DNA of 12,389 nt from Comamonadaceae bacterium (GCA_947374105.1 CANCAO010000018.1:1-12389), one strand, 5' to 3'; numbered from the stretch's first letter, positions 1 to 7,855 are shown. The notes: generated by a model not told the origin, from the sequence alone. Numbers and translations: made by a program.

Positions 1-383
1 GCTTTGGATTTACCCTCCAGCTTGAGCGGGTAGGCGATGTTGTCAATGGTGCGCATCCACGGAAACAAGGCTTCGCGGTAGTTCTGGAACACATAGCCAA
101 TCTTGGTGTCTTTGAGCGTCTTGCCATCAAACAAAATTTCGCCCGAGTCAATTGGCACCAAGCCGGCAATCATGTTGATCAGGGTCGATTTACCGCAGCC
201 GTTCGGGCCGAACACAGAGACGATTTTGTTCTTCGGAATATCCAGGTCAAAGTTCTCATACAGCGGCCAGCCCGCAAAGTATTTGGTCAAGCCGCGAATG
301 GTGATGTGCGTGCCTGCCGGGCCGGGCTTGAAGCTGGGCGTGGGCAGGTCGGCAAACACCGGACCGTTGAGGACTGCGCTCAT
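1..383 (-). CDS. NitT/TauT-type ABC importer ATPase (partial, C-terminus beyond left edge)
   Basis: This is the cytoplasmic ATPase that would power the importer made with the next two genes. Only the first 127 residues are inside the window. Visible are a 25-residue Pro/Gly-rich lead, a Walker A motif GPNGCGKST (residues 59-67) and a Q-loop in YVFQNYREALFPW (Gln100), a sequence typical of the SsuB/TauB/NrtD branch. The signature motif, Walker B and switch His lie outside. The ATG at 383-381 overlaps the permease stop codon (TGA 382-380) as ATGA, which fixes the start and implies translational coupling. The substrate cannot be read from the ATPase. Neighbouring atzF suggests a small nitrogen compound, which is inference. 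Confidence 0.93.
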   Translation of the reverse strand, partial: MSAVLNGPVFADLPTPSFKPGPAGTHITIRGLTKYFAGWPLYENFDLDIPKNKIVSVFGPNGCGKSTLINMIAGLVPIDSGEILFDGKTLKDTKIGYVFQNYREALFPWMRTIDNIAYPLKLEGKSK

Positions 384-1252
384 CTTCCACTCCAATGCAC
401 GATGCGGCGCTCGGCCATTAAGAAGAGAATATTCAGGGCGTAACCCAAGGCCCCTGAACACAGGATGGAGGCGTACATGTCTCGCACATTCATCACCTGT
501 TGCCCGTTGATGATGCGGTTGCCCAGCCCGCTGTCGGAGCCAATGAACATCTCGGCCACGATCACAATCACCAAGGCCATGGACACTGCCGAGCGCAAGC
601 CCACAAAGGTAGGCTGCAAGCTTTCCCAAATCAAAACATCCTTGAAAATCTGCCAGTTGGTGGCCCCCATGACGCGGGCTGCCATCACCCGCTGCTTACG
701 GGCATTGATAACACCGTAGGCGCTGTTAAAGACCACGATCAAGAAGGCCCCAAATGCGGCAATCGCCACCTTGTTGACATCCGATACGCCAAAGATCATC
801 AAGAACAAGGGGATCAAAGCCGATGAGGGCGTGGAGCGGAAGAAGTCAATCAAAAACTCCACACTGCGGTAAGCCTTCTCGGAGCTGCCCAGCACCACGC
901 CCAAGGGCACACCCACCACCGCCGCAATCATGAAGGCCTGAAAGGTGCGCCACAGCGTCACGCCAAAATCTTTCAGCAATGGGCCACCTGCCAGCCCGTT
1001 GATGAGGGTGGTCAGGGTGTCAGCGGGCGACGGCAGCAAGATGGCCTTGATATAGCCGCTGCGCACCGCGATGTCCCACACGATAAACAGCAGCACCGGC
1101 CCAATGAAGGGCACGATTTTCCCCCAACTTGATTTTTTAGGCGGGGCCACCGAGCCTGAGGACGACACAGCCGGTGGTGCCCACGGGGTGGCGGGGGCAG
1201 CGGAGGCCGTGGGGCTGGCCGCCGCCGTCAAGCTCAGGGGGGATTCGGCCAT
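380..1252 (-). CDS. NitT/TauT-type ABC importer permease
   Basis: Inner-membrane permease of the SsuC/TauC/NrtB kind (BPD_transp_1 fold). After an unusual Ala/Pro/Ser-rich cytoplasmic lead of about 40 residues come about six hydrophobic segments. The family motif FRSTPSSALIPLFLMIFG is near residues 138-155, and the EAA loop that docks on the ATPase is AARVMGATNWQIFKDVLIW, near 191-209. I chose ATG at 1252 (290 residues), 5 nt after the stop of the binding-protein gene. A TTG at 1261, overlapping that stop as TTGA, would add three residues and cannot be excluded. No clear ribosome binding site precedes either, so translation is probably coupled. The gene ends in a 4-bp overlap with the ATPase gene. 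Confidence 0.93.
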   Translation of the reverse strand: MAESPLSLTAAASPTASAAPATPWAPPAVSSSGSVAPPKKSSWGKIVPFIGPVLLFIVWDIAVRSGYIKAILLPSPADTLTTLINGLAGGPLLKDFGVTLWRTFQAFMIAAVVGVPLGVVLGSSEKAYRSVEFLIDFFRSTPSSALIPLFLMIFGVSDVNKVAIAAFGAFLIVVFNSAYGVINARKQRVMAARVMGATNWQIFKDVLIWESLQPTFVGLRSAVSMALVIVIVAEMFIGSDSGLGNRIINGQQVMNVRDMYASILCSGALGYALNILFLMAERRIVHWSGR

Positions 1253-1257
1253 GGTGA

Positions 1258-2268
1258 TCAAGCTTTGTAAAGAAAACTGTCCGCCAGGAGGCGTGAGGGG
1301 AAGATGCCTTTGTCGGAAAACAGATCGAGAAACTTCTGGAAGTGCACCATGTCGGACGGTGTGAACTCGTTGTACATGGTGTAGCCCACCATCGGCACCT
1401 CGCTGGTGAGCGCCCCTTCAATAGCGGTGTAACCCTTGAGGTACTGCCGCGCCTCGACCGTTTTGGTGCGCACATAGTTCACGCCTTTGGCGTAAGCGGC
1501 GATGAATTTTTTCGCCTCATTTGGGTGCTTCTTGATAAAGCTGCTGGTAAGCGAGGCCGAGCCTCCAAACCAAGGGGCCATCGGGTCGCCCAAGACGTAC
1601 TTGGAAATGACACCGGCCTCCAGCACGCGGGTGGTGCCGTTGAGGCGACCAATGGTGCCGGTCGGCTCCAGGGTGTAGCAGCCGTCAATCTGACCCGCCG
1701 CCAGCGCGGCAATGTGCTGGGCAATCGGCAGTTCAACCACGGTAGCACCCGTGGCACCGCCGCGCTCCAGAATGGTTTTGGCCAGTGTGACGTTTTGAAT
1801 CCCCGGGCCAGATCCCACACGCTTGCCTTTGAGGTCGGCCATGGTTTTGGCGGTGCTGCCGATGGGCACCAGCATTTCGTCAAGCACATTCTTCACGTTG
1901 CTGGGGTTGCCGCAAAAAATCTTGAAGGTGCCGGGGGCCGCCACCTCGCCAATCGCCAGGTTGCCGGTACCGGTGCCGTTGGCGCTGCCGTCGGCACGGT
2001 CAGACAACATGGCCTCCATGATTTGCGCCGCTGCGGCATAGCGCTGCACTTCGACGTTCACCCCGGCTTCTTTGAAGTAACCCAACTCCACCGCCGCGTA
2101 AAACGGCAGACCCGCAGCAATCGGCCAGTAGCCAATGCGAATGGCTGGCCCACTTTGCGCCCGCACGATAGCGGGAGCAGCCAACACACCCAAGGCAGCA
2201 GCACCGCCCTTGAGCAGTTGTCGGCGTGAAGTGCTTGTCACGGTGGCGAGTGTGTCGAAACGGTTCAT
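1258..2268 (-). CDS. NitT/TauT-type ABC importer substrate-binding protein, Tat-exported
   Basis: Periplasmic binding protein of the NMT1/SsuA-like family, 336 residues, the usual length. The N-terminus has a twin-arginine signal: SRRQLLK at residues 14-20, an Ala-rich hydrophobic stretch, and likely cleavage after VRA (about residue 37). The mature start (IRIGYWPIAAGLPFYAAVELGYF) is typical of the family, with the EAGVNVEV segment following and a hinge region near GKRVGSGPGIQNVTLAKTIL. The ATG at 2268 is backed by a good ribosome binding site. The Tat signal may mean the protein folds before export. The ligand is unknown; SsuA-like proteins bind sulfonates, nitrate, taurine, pyrimidine precursors or ureides. 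Position behind atzF favours a urea-like nitrogen source (inference). Confidence 0.93.
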   Translation of the reverse strand: MNRFDTLATVTSTSRRQLLKGGAAALGVLAAPAIVRAQSGPAIRIGYWPIAAGLPFYAAVELGYFKEAGVNVEVQRYAAAAQIMEAMLSDRADGSANGTGTGNLAIGEVAAPGTFKIFCGNPSNVKNVLDEMLVPIGSTAKTMADLKGKRVGSGPGIQNVTLAKTILERGGATGATVVELPIAQHIAALAAGQIDGCYTLEPTGTIGRLNGTTRVLEAGVISKYVLGDPMAPWFGGSASLTSSFIKKHPNEAKKFIAAYAKGVNYVRTKTVEARQYLKGYTAIEGALTSEVPMVGYTMYNEFTPSDMVHFQKFLDLFSDKGIFPSRLLADSFLYKA

Positions 2269-2273
2269 GGTTT

Positions 2274-2280
2274 AACTCCT
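2274..2280 (-). promoter_or_regulatory. Ribosome binding site of the Tat-exported binding protein gene
   Basis: On the minus strand AGGAGTT lies with its core AGGAG about 7-8 nt before the ATG at 2268. It is the clearest Shine-Dalgarno sequence in the window and supports that start. The binding protein is therefore translated independently of atzF, as expected for the most abundant part of an ABC importer. Confidence 0.75.
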
Positions 2281-2341
2281 GTGGATTGAAAATGAAGTGG
2301 AGATCGGCAGGCGGAATTTAAAAAGTGAACGGGGCATCCCG

Positions 2342-4087
2342 CTAGGGGCTTGAACAGGCAAGCGTTACCACATAGGCGCGCCAGCCGCCGTGGGCGCTAA
2401 CGTCTTTGGCGCGCTCCAGCGCGTGGCCCTCACAGATAAACCCTGTGACCCAACTCTTATCGGCCAACTCCACTTGGCCCAGGCCCAATGGCGACGGGAT
2501 CAAGGCGAGAAAGCTGCCCACGTGTGCCAGCGGCATCTCCCACACCTCTAGGGCAATGGCGACACCCTGATCGTCTGTGCGCTTAAGACCGGGCTTGGCG
2601 GGCGTGGTATCAGGCAAGGCAAACAGTCGGTAATGCGGTGCGGTGGTTGTGACCTCCAACAGCTTCGCGCCGCGCTCAGTCAACTGACGGTTCAAGGGCA
2701 TGCCTGACAGGTGCGCACCCACCACGGCCAGCCTCAATGTGGGCGGCGTCTCGGTTGCTTGCGCTAAGCGCGCAATCGGCACAGGCGGAGGCAAAGGCAG
2801 GCCCAGCGCGCCCTGGGGTAAGCCCGTCGCGTGGTGGTAGCGCTGGCCCAGATCGGCCAGTTGCCAGTCGCTGGCGCAAGGGCCAATCAGGGTGATACCA
2901 AACGGCAGGCCGTCAGGACGAATCGAACTGGGGACCGAGATGGCCGCGTAGTCGAGCAGGTTGACAAAGTTGGTGTACTGGCCCAGGTTGCGGTTGAGCC
3001 GCACTGGGTCAGCCTGCATGTGGGCCAGCGTGTAGTGCGTGGGGGCGGTGGGCACCAGCAGAACATCGATGGCCTGCCACATGGCGGCCGCTTGCTGCCC
3101 ATAGGCCTGCAGTTGAGTTTGCGCCGCAAACAAGTCAGCGGCACTGTAGTCGCGCCCCTTGGCAATGATGCTGCGCACCGGCTCAATCACCTGGTCTTCA
3201 TGGGCATCAAAAAACGGGCGAATCGCGGCGTAGCGCTCGGCCACCAAGGCGCTTTCATAGAGCAAGGCGGCAGCCTGCGCCAAAGGGGCGTAGGCGATGG
3301 TGACTGCCGTGCCACCCAGCTGCTGCAGCCGCTCAATGCTTTGTGCAAAGGCCGCTTGCGCGGCGTTGTCGCCAAAAAACTCCAGCGTGTCCGGCACACC
3401 AAAGCTGAACTTGGCACCAAAGGCGGTAGTTTTCAGCGCCAAGTTGCGCGAATAGGGGTCGAACGGGTCGTAGCCCATGGCGGCTTCCAGCGCTTTTGCG
3501 GCTAGCGCCACCGTGCGGGCGAAAATCGAAACGCAATCGACACTTTGCGCAGCCGGCAAAACGCCCCGCGTGCTGATCAAGCCCTTGCTCGGCTTCAGGC
3601 CCACAATGTTGTTCAAGCCCGCCGGCACCCGGCCAGACCCGGCCGTGTCCGTGCCCAAAGAAAAATCAACTTGGCCTGTGGCCACCACATAGGCCGAGCC
3701 AGCACTGGAGCCACCCGAAACATACAAGGAGTTAATGGCATTGGGTACCGCACCGTAAGGCGAGCGCGTACCATTGAGACCACAGGCAAACTGGTCTAAA
3801 TTGGTTTTACCGAGCAAAGTAGCACCGGCGTCCAACAGGTTTTTAACCACCGCCGAATGAGCAGGCGGGCGGTGGCTGAAGGCCGGGCACGCGGCCGTGG
3901 TGGGCAAGCCAAGCGCGTCAATATTGTCTTTGACAGCAAAGCTCAAGCCCATCAGCGATCCAGCCACATTCGTTAAAAGCGGCTGATCAAAGCGAGAGAT
4001 CCAGGCTTCTGGCGCGTGAGATGGATGGGGTGAAGCGGTTGAATTAGGCACTGTTTTGGCGAATGGAATCTTGTATCCAAGATTCAT
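2342..4087 (-). CDS. atzF: Allophanate hydrolase (amidase plus C-terminal domain)
   Basis: Cytoplasmic enzyme that hydrolyses allophanate to ammonia and CO2, the last step of cyanuric acid/biuret and urea-amidolyase catabolism. Residues 1-430 are an amidase-signature domain: catalytic Lys53 (AVKDN), cis-Ser127 (GGSSAGS) and nucleophile Ser151 (DTAGSGR), spaced as in the family. Tyr277 and Arg285 (LLYESALVAER) match the pair known to bind the carboxylate of allophanate. Residues about 450-575 are the allophanate-hydrolase C-terminal domain (VVGAHLSGMPLNRQL). The protein is 581 residues; the N-terminal helix usual in AtzF (about 605) looks short. No biotin carboxylase is fused or adjacent, so it probably serves biuret- or cyanurate-type pathways rather than urea carboxylase. 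The ATG at 4087 abuts a sigma-54 motif, so a later start (GTG 4051) is possible. Confidence 0.95.
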   Translation of the reverse strand: MNLGYKIPFAKTVPNSTASPHPSHAPEAWISRFDQPLLTNVAGSLMGLSFAVKDNIDALGLPTTAACPAFSHRPPAHSAVVKNLLDAGATLLGKTNLDQFACGLNGTRSPYGAVPNAINSLYVSGGSSAGSAYVVATGQVDFSLGTDTAGSGRVPAGLNNIVGLKPSKGLISTRGVLPAAQSVDCVSIFARTVALAAKALEAAMGYDPFDPYSRNLALKTTAFGAKFSFGVPDTLEFFGDNAAQAAFAQSIERLQQLGGTAVTIAYAPLAQAAALLYESALVAERYAAIRPFFDAHEDQVIEPVRSIIAKGRDYSAADLFAAQTQLQAYGQQAAAMWQAIDVLLVPTAPTHYTLAHMQADPVRLNRNLGQYTNFVNLLDYAAISVPSSIRPDGLPFGITLIGPCASDWQLADLGQRYHHATGLPQGALGLPLPPPVPIARLAQATETPPTLRLAVVGAHLSGMPLNRQLTERGAKLLEVTTTAPHYRLFALPDTTPAKPGLKRTDDQGVAIALEVWEMPLAHVGSFLALIPSPLGLGQVELADKSWVTGFICEGHALERAKDVSAHGGWRAYVVTLACSSP

Positions 4088-4103
4088 GCAAAGACTGTGC
4101 CAA
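4087..4103 (-). promoter_or_regulatory. Sigma-54 (RpoN) promoter candidate before atzF
   Basis: On the minus strand the sequence TTGGCACAGTCTTTGCA matches the RpoN consensus YTGGCACGN4TTGCW at every strongly conserved position except one G (A here). The GG (-24) and GC (-12) are exactly 10 nt apart. It lies in the only sizeable gap (79 bp) between ggt and atzF, on the coding strand. The predicted transcription start is about 4076, inside the first codons of the annotated atzF. Sigma-54/NtrC control of allophanate-producing pathways is known from the atz cyanurate operon. No convincing NtrC site was found by eye within about 150 bp upstream. Confidence 0.65.
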
Positions 4104-4166
4104 CTAATCTCCGTTTACCTTCCAAGTTTTCAAGTTTTGCTTAAATACTTTCGCACTGCCTCAGCC

Positions 4167-5777
4167 TTAAAAACCCACAGCTTGGCCATCGCGTCGCGCA
4201 TCACTGGCTGCCACATAGCCTTGCACTTTAGGGTCGCCCGCACGCCAAATGAACTGACCCGCCCCAAAATCTTGGTACGAATCGTTGATGACTTCCATGC
4301 GGTGGCCGCGATCTGCCAACCCCTGCACCGTAGCGGCCTGCATATTGGCCTCCACATTGATTTCCATCCCAACGTTATAGCGCCAGCGTGGTGCATCGCA
4401 CGCAGCTTGCGGATTTTGTCCGTAATCAAGCATGCGCACCAAGGTTTGCATATGGCCTTGCGGCTGCATATTGGCACCCATGACCCCGTAGCTCATGACA
4501 GGCTGGCCGTCCTTGGTGAGGAAGGCTGGAATGATGGTGTGAAACGGCCGCTTGCCCGGTGCCACCTGGTTAATGCCCGGGTTCAGGCTGAAACCATGAC
4601 CACGGTTCTGCAAGCTAACGCCGAAATTGGGTTCAATGCAGCCCGACCCAAAGCCCATGTAGTTGCTTTGTATAAAGCTGACCATCATGCCGTTTTCATC
4701 AGCTGCCGTGAGGTAGATAGTGCCGCCCTTGACGGGGTTGCCAGCGCCAAAGTCCTGCGCTTTCTTCATGTCAATGAGCTTGGCCCGTGAGGCGAGGTAA
4801 GTGTTGTCCAGCATCTGGTCCACCGTGACCTCCATACTCGACGGCTCGGCCACGTAGCGGTACACATCGGCAAAGGCCAGCTTCATGGCCTCAATTTGCA
4901 GATGTTGCGAGTCAACGCCGTCCAGCGCCAGACCAGCCAAGTCAAATTTATCCAGGATACCCAGGGCAATCAGCGCGGCAATGCCTTGACCGTTAGGTGG
5001 TATCTCGTGCAGGGTGTAGCCTCGGTAATTTTTGCCAATCGGCTTGACCCACTCTGGCTTGTAGGCAGCGAAGTCGCTGGCTTTGATACTGCCGTTATTA
5101 GCGCTTGAAAACTTCTCAATCGCCTGGGCAATCTCGCCACCATAAAAGGCCTGGCCCTTGGTTTCAGCAATGGCACGCAAGCCTCGCGCGGCAGCTTTGA
5201 ATTGAAACAAGTCACCCACATTGGGTGCGCGACCCCAGGGCAAAAAGGCTTGAGAAAAGCCTGGCAAAGATTTAAGTTCATCGGTGGCAGCCAACCACTT
5301 TTCTTGCACCACGGTGGGCACAAGGTAGCCGCGTTCGGCAATCTCTATCGCTGGCTCCATCAGGTCGGCAAACGGCAATTTCCCAAACCGCTCACTCAAA
5401 GCTACCCAACTACTGACAGCGCCCGGCACAGTGACTGAATCCAAACCACGCTTAGGCGGAGCAGTCGCGTTATCGCCATATTTGCGTTTGAAGTACTCGG
5501 GGGTCCAGCTTTGTGGGGCCCGCCCTGAGGCATTCAAACCATGCAGTTCTTTGCCGTCCCACAAAATACAAAACGAGTCACTTCCCAAGCCGTTGCTGAC
5601 CGGCTCACACAGAGTTAATGCGGCGGCGGCGGCGATTGCCCCATCAATGGCATTACCACCTTTGAGCATCATCCGCAAACCGGCCTGGGCCGCCAGTGGG
5701 TGGGAGGTCGAGACCACATTGCGGGCAAAAACTGGTAACCGAGAGGTCGTGTAGGGATTGGTGAAATTAAAGTTCAT
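4167..5777 (-). CDS. ggt: Gamma-glutamyltransferase-family hydrolase, signal-less (YwrD-like)
   Basis: Ntn-hydrolase that cleaves or transfers gamma-glutamyl groups of peptides such as glutathione; such proteins self-cleave into two subunits. I use the ATG at 5777 (536 residues), because it overlaps the stop of the preceding ATPase gene (TGA 5776-5774) as ATGA and the protein then starts MNFNFTNPY, usual for relatives. An ATG at 5804 would add nine residues. The probable nucleophile is Thr353 in GGTIYLTAADENG, with Asn372 in SNYMGFGSG matching the family's active-site Asn. The NMQPQGH stretch is typical of the signal-less branch. No signal peptide or membrane segment is present, so it should act in the cytoplasm on material delivered by the peptide importer encoded just upstream. 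A related acylase activity (e.g. cephalosporin acylase-like) cannot be excluded. Confidence 0.92.
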   Translation of the reverse strand: MNFNFTNPYTTSRLPVFARNVVSTSHPLAAQAGLRMMLKGGNAIDGAIAAAAALTLCEPVSNGLGSDSFCILWDGKELHGLNASGRAPQSWTPEYFKRKYGDNATAPPKRGLDSVTVPGAVSSWVALSERFGKLPFADLMEPAIEIAERGYLVPTVVQEKWLAATDELKSLPGFSQAFLPWGRAPNVGDLFQFKAAARGLRAIAETKGQAFYGGEIAQAIEKFSSANNGSIKASDFAAYKPEWVKPIGKNYRGYTLHEIPPNGQGIAALIALGILDKFDLAGLALDGVDSQHLQIEAMKLAFADVYRYVAEPSSMEVTVDQMLDNTYLASRAKLIDMKKAQDFGAGNPVKGGTIYLTAADENGMMVSFIQSNYMGFGSGCIEPNFGVSLQNRGHGFSLNPGINQVAPGKRPFHTIIPAFLTKDGQPVMSYGVMGANMQPQGHMQTLVRMLDYGQNPQAACDAPRWRYNVGMEINVEANMQAATVQGLADRGHRMEVINDSYQDFGAGQFIWRAGDPKVQGYVAASDARRDGQAVGF

Positions 5778-6745
5778 GGTGTCACTATCAGGGGATGCCA
5801 ACATGCTACCGGATGAGCCCCTTGCTTAGATGTTTCAGGTAACTCAATTCTGCACTTGTCAGTGGCTTTTTGACAGCGCGGTGCGAAGGCACAACCGGCT
5901 GGCAGGTTGGCCAGGTCAGGTGGCGCGCCAGCAATGGCGGCCAGGGGCTGACCGCGCATACCGCTGACCACCGTGGAATCCATCAAGCCGCGGGTGTAAG
6001 GGTGCTGTGGCCGGGCAATCACATCGGCCACAGGGCCCTGCTCCACAATTCGCCCTGCGTACATGATGGCAAGACGGTCTGAAATTTCCACCGCAGCAGC
6101 AATGTCGTGGGTCACAAAGATAACGGCCATGCCCATTTCTCGTTGTAACTCGCGAAGTAGCAACAAGATCTGGATTTGTACAGTGGCATCAAGTGCGGTG
6201 GTTGGCTCGTCAGCCAACAGCAGTTTAGGCTTACAGCACAAGGCAAGCGCAATCATGGCGCGCTGGCGCATACCGCCCGACAATTCATGCGGGTAGGCGT
6301 CCATGCGCTTGCGCGCCTGCGGGATCTGCACACGCTCCAACATGGCCAGTGCCCTATTTTTTGCCGTTGCTGTGTCCACTGGCTCATGGGCACGAATCAT
6401 TTCGACCATCTGTTGGCCAATGGAGTACACCGGGTCAAAAGCCAGACCGGGCTCCTGGAACACCATGGACACCACACCACCCCGGTAGCGCGATAAAGCG
6501 TTCCCCTGCAAGGTCAACACCTCCTGGTTTTGCACCAAAATTTTGCCCTGCACCTGAGTACGTTTGGGCGGGTTGAGACGCAGCAGAGTGCGCAAGGTCA
6601 CGCTTTTACCCGAACCAGATTCCCCCAACAGACCCAGTGTTTCACCCTGCGCCACGTCAAAACTCACGCCACTGAGGGCCTGCACTGTGCGATCTCCGGT
6701 GAAACGCACGGTCAAGTCCTGCACGGAGAGCAAGGGAGCCGTCAT
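5774..6745 (-). CDS. Peptide ABC importer ATPase, DppD/OppD-type
   Basis: One of the two ATPases of the Dpp/Opp-type importer, on the cytoplasmic face. The 323 residues hold Walker A GESGSGKSV (41-49), the Q-loop in VFQEP (Gln97), signature LSGGMRQR (155-162), Walker B LLLADEP (175-181) and switch His213. The C-terminal oligopeptide-transporter extension carries Cys285, Cys291, Cys298 and Cys315, the spacing seen in DppD/OppD proteins that bind an iron-sulfur cluster. The ATG overlaps the stop of the partner ATPase gene as ATGA, and its own stop overlaps the ggt start the same way, so the three genes are translationally coupled. The substrate class is peptides; gamma-glutamyl peptides are inferred from ggt. 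Confidence 0.95.
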   Translation of the reverse strand: MTAPLLSVQDLTVRFTGDRTVQALSGVSFDVAQGETLGLLGESGSGKSVTLRTLLRLNPPKRTQVQGKILVQNQEVLTLQGNALSRYRGGVVSMVFQEPGLAFDPVYSIGQQMVEMIRAHEPVDTATAKNRALAMLERVQIPQARKRMDAYPHELSGGMRQRAMIALALCCKPKLLLADEPTTALDATVQIQILLLLRELQREMGMAVIFVTHDIAAAVEISDRLAIMYAGRIVEQGPVADVIARPQHPYTRGLMDSTVVSGMRGQPLAAIAGAPPDLANLPAGCAFAPRCQKATDKCRIELPETSKQGAHPVACWHPLIVTP

Positions 6746-7851
6746 GTCGACACCTCTTGCGTTGACATCTCAACAGCCACGAGCTTGGCCGCAGCGGAAT
6801 GCCCAGACCCCGCCACGCCCATGTGGCAAGCTGCCTGGTGCTTGGACCCCATCAGCCCGACCAGCGCCGGAACACGACTCTCGCACACGGTTTCAGCGTG
6901 TGGGCAACGGTCTCGAAAGCGGCAACCCGAAGGTGGATTGATCGGGTTGGGGGGGTCACCACTCAAGGGGGGCTTGGTGGTGCGGTGAGCTGGATCCATA
7001 GAAGGGACGGCTGACAACAGCGCCTGGGTATAAGGATGGCGCGCCGCACTGTAGATTTGATCAACCGGCCCGATTTCGACAATTTGCCCCAGGTACATCA
7101 CCATCACCCGGTCACACAAGTACTGCACCACATGCAGGTCATGGGAGATGAAAATGTAAGTCAGACCCTGCTCTGTTTTAAGCTCTTGCAACAAGTTAAG
7201 CACCTGCGCTTGCACCGACTTGTCCAGTGCCGCAACCGCCTCATCCAGAATCAGCAAGCGAGGTTGCAGCGCGAGCGCCCGTGCAATGTTGACACGCTGA
7301 CGCTGACCGCCTGACAACTCATGCGGATAGCGTGTGGCAAATTGCGCGGGCCGCAAACCGACGCGCTCCAGCAATGCATGCGAGCGTGCGCGGGCATCCG
7401 CCGCACTCAGGCCGTGCACGCGCGGACCAAAACTGATGGTGTCCTCCATGCTCAAACGCGGGTTCAGCGACGCAAAGGAATCTTGAAAAACCATTTGTAA
7501 ATTGCGCCGGTACTGTTGCAGCGACAAGCCGCCAAACTCAGCCACGCCTTCGCCGTCAAACACCAGACTCCCCTGATCGGGCAACATCAGGCGAGCGATC
7601 AAACGCGCGGTGGTCGACTTACCGCAACCTGATTCACCCACAATACCAAGGGTTTCGCCTTTGGCCACATCGAAACTCACACCATCGACGGCTTGCACAG
7701 CCCGGCGGGGGCGCACAAAGAATCCGTCACGTACCGGGAAATGCTTGACCAAATGACGTACCGACAACAAGGGCTGAACCGGGCCACCCCGATCCGGACT
7801 CTGCATCAAAGGCGCAGCCAATGGCGGCACCGAGAAATTCTCTAAAGTCAT
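6742..7851 (-). CDS. Peptide ABC importer ATPase, DppF/OppF-type
   Basis: Second ATPase of the peptide importer, forming a heterodimer with the DppD-type subunit. Its 369 residues include Walker A GESGCGKST (72-80), the Q-loop in VFQDSFASLNPR (Gln123, with the DSFASLNPR string characteristic of DppF/OppF), signature LSGGQRQR (179-186), Walker B LLILDEA (199-205) and His237. The position after the Walker B Glu is Ala rather than Pro (DEAVAALD), a variant common in this subfamily. The C-terminal extension has Cys310, Cys316, Cys323 and Cys342. About 27 extra residues precede the ABC domain, so Met16 is an alternative start. The chosen ATG lies 4 nt after the permease stop, with GGAAG upstream. 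Confidence 0.94.
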   Translation of the reverse strand: MTLENFSVPPLAAPLMQSPDRGGPVQPLLSVRHLVKHFPVRDGFFVRPRRAVQAVDGVSFDVAKGETLGIVGESGCGKSTTARLIARLMLPDQGSLVFDGEGVAEFGGLSLQQYRRNLQMVFQDSFASLNPRLSMEDTISFGPRVHGLSAADARARSHALLERVGLRPAQFATRYPHELSGGQRQRVNIARALALQPRLLILDEAVAALDKSVQAQVLNLLQELKTEQGLTYIFISHDLHVVQYLCDRVMVMYLGQIVEIGPVDQIYSAARHPYTQALLSAVPSMDPAHRTTKPPLSGDPPNPINPPSGCRFRDRCPHAETVCESRVPALVGLMGSKHQAACHMGVAGSGHSAAAKLVAVEMSTQEVST

Positions 7852-7855
7852 GCTG

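Noticed and set aside
152..168. TTGGCAC with GG-N10-GC spacing on the plus strand
   Set aside because: It lies inside the ATPase coding region, on the strand opposite to all genes, and the -12 half is CGGCA instead of TTGCA.
1342..2229. Long plus-strand open frame opposite the Tat-exported binding protein, and several similar frames elsewhere
   Set aside because: They are antisense shadows of G+C-rich minus-strand genes with clear family motifs. Their translations show no recognisable domain.
2320..2341. Small G/C hairpin (CGGG-ATGC-CCCG) followed by TTTTT between atzF and the binding-protein gene
   Set aside because: The stem is only 4 bp and the T-run begins 5 nt after it. It may cause slight attenuation but cannot be called a terminator.
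4222..4237. Possible NtrC site (TGCACTTTAGGGTCGC) upstream of the atzF promoter
   Set aside because: Only the first half-site matches. The second half and the spacing do not fit the TGCAC-N7-GTGCA pattern, and it lies within the ggt coding sequence.
7237..7255. Walker B variant DEAVAALD in the DppF-type ATPase as a possible inactivating change
   Set aside because: The catalytic Asp and Glu are kept. Pro-to-Ala/Val changes after DE are common in this subfamily.
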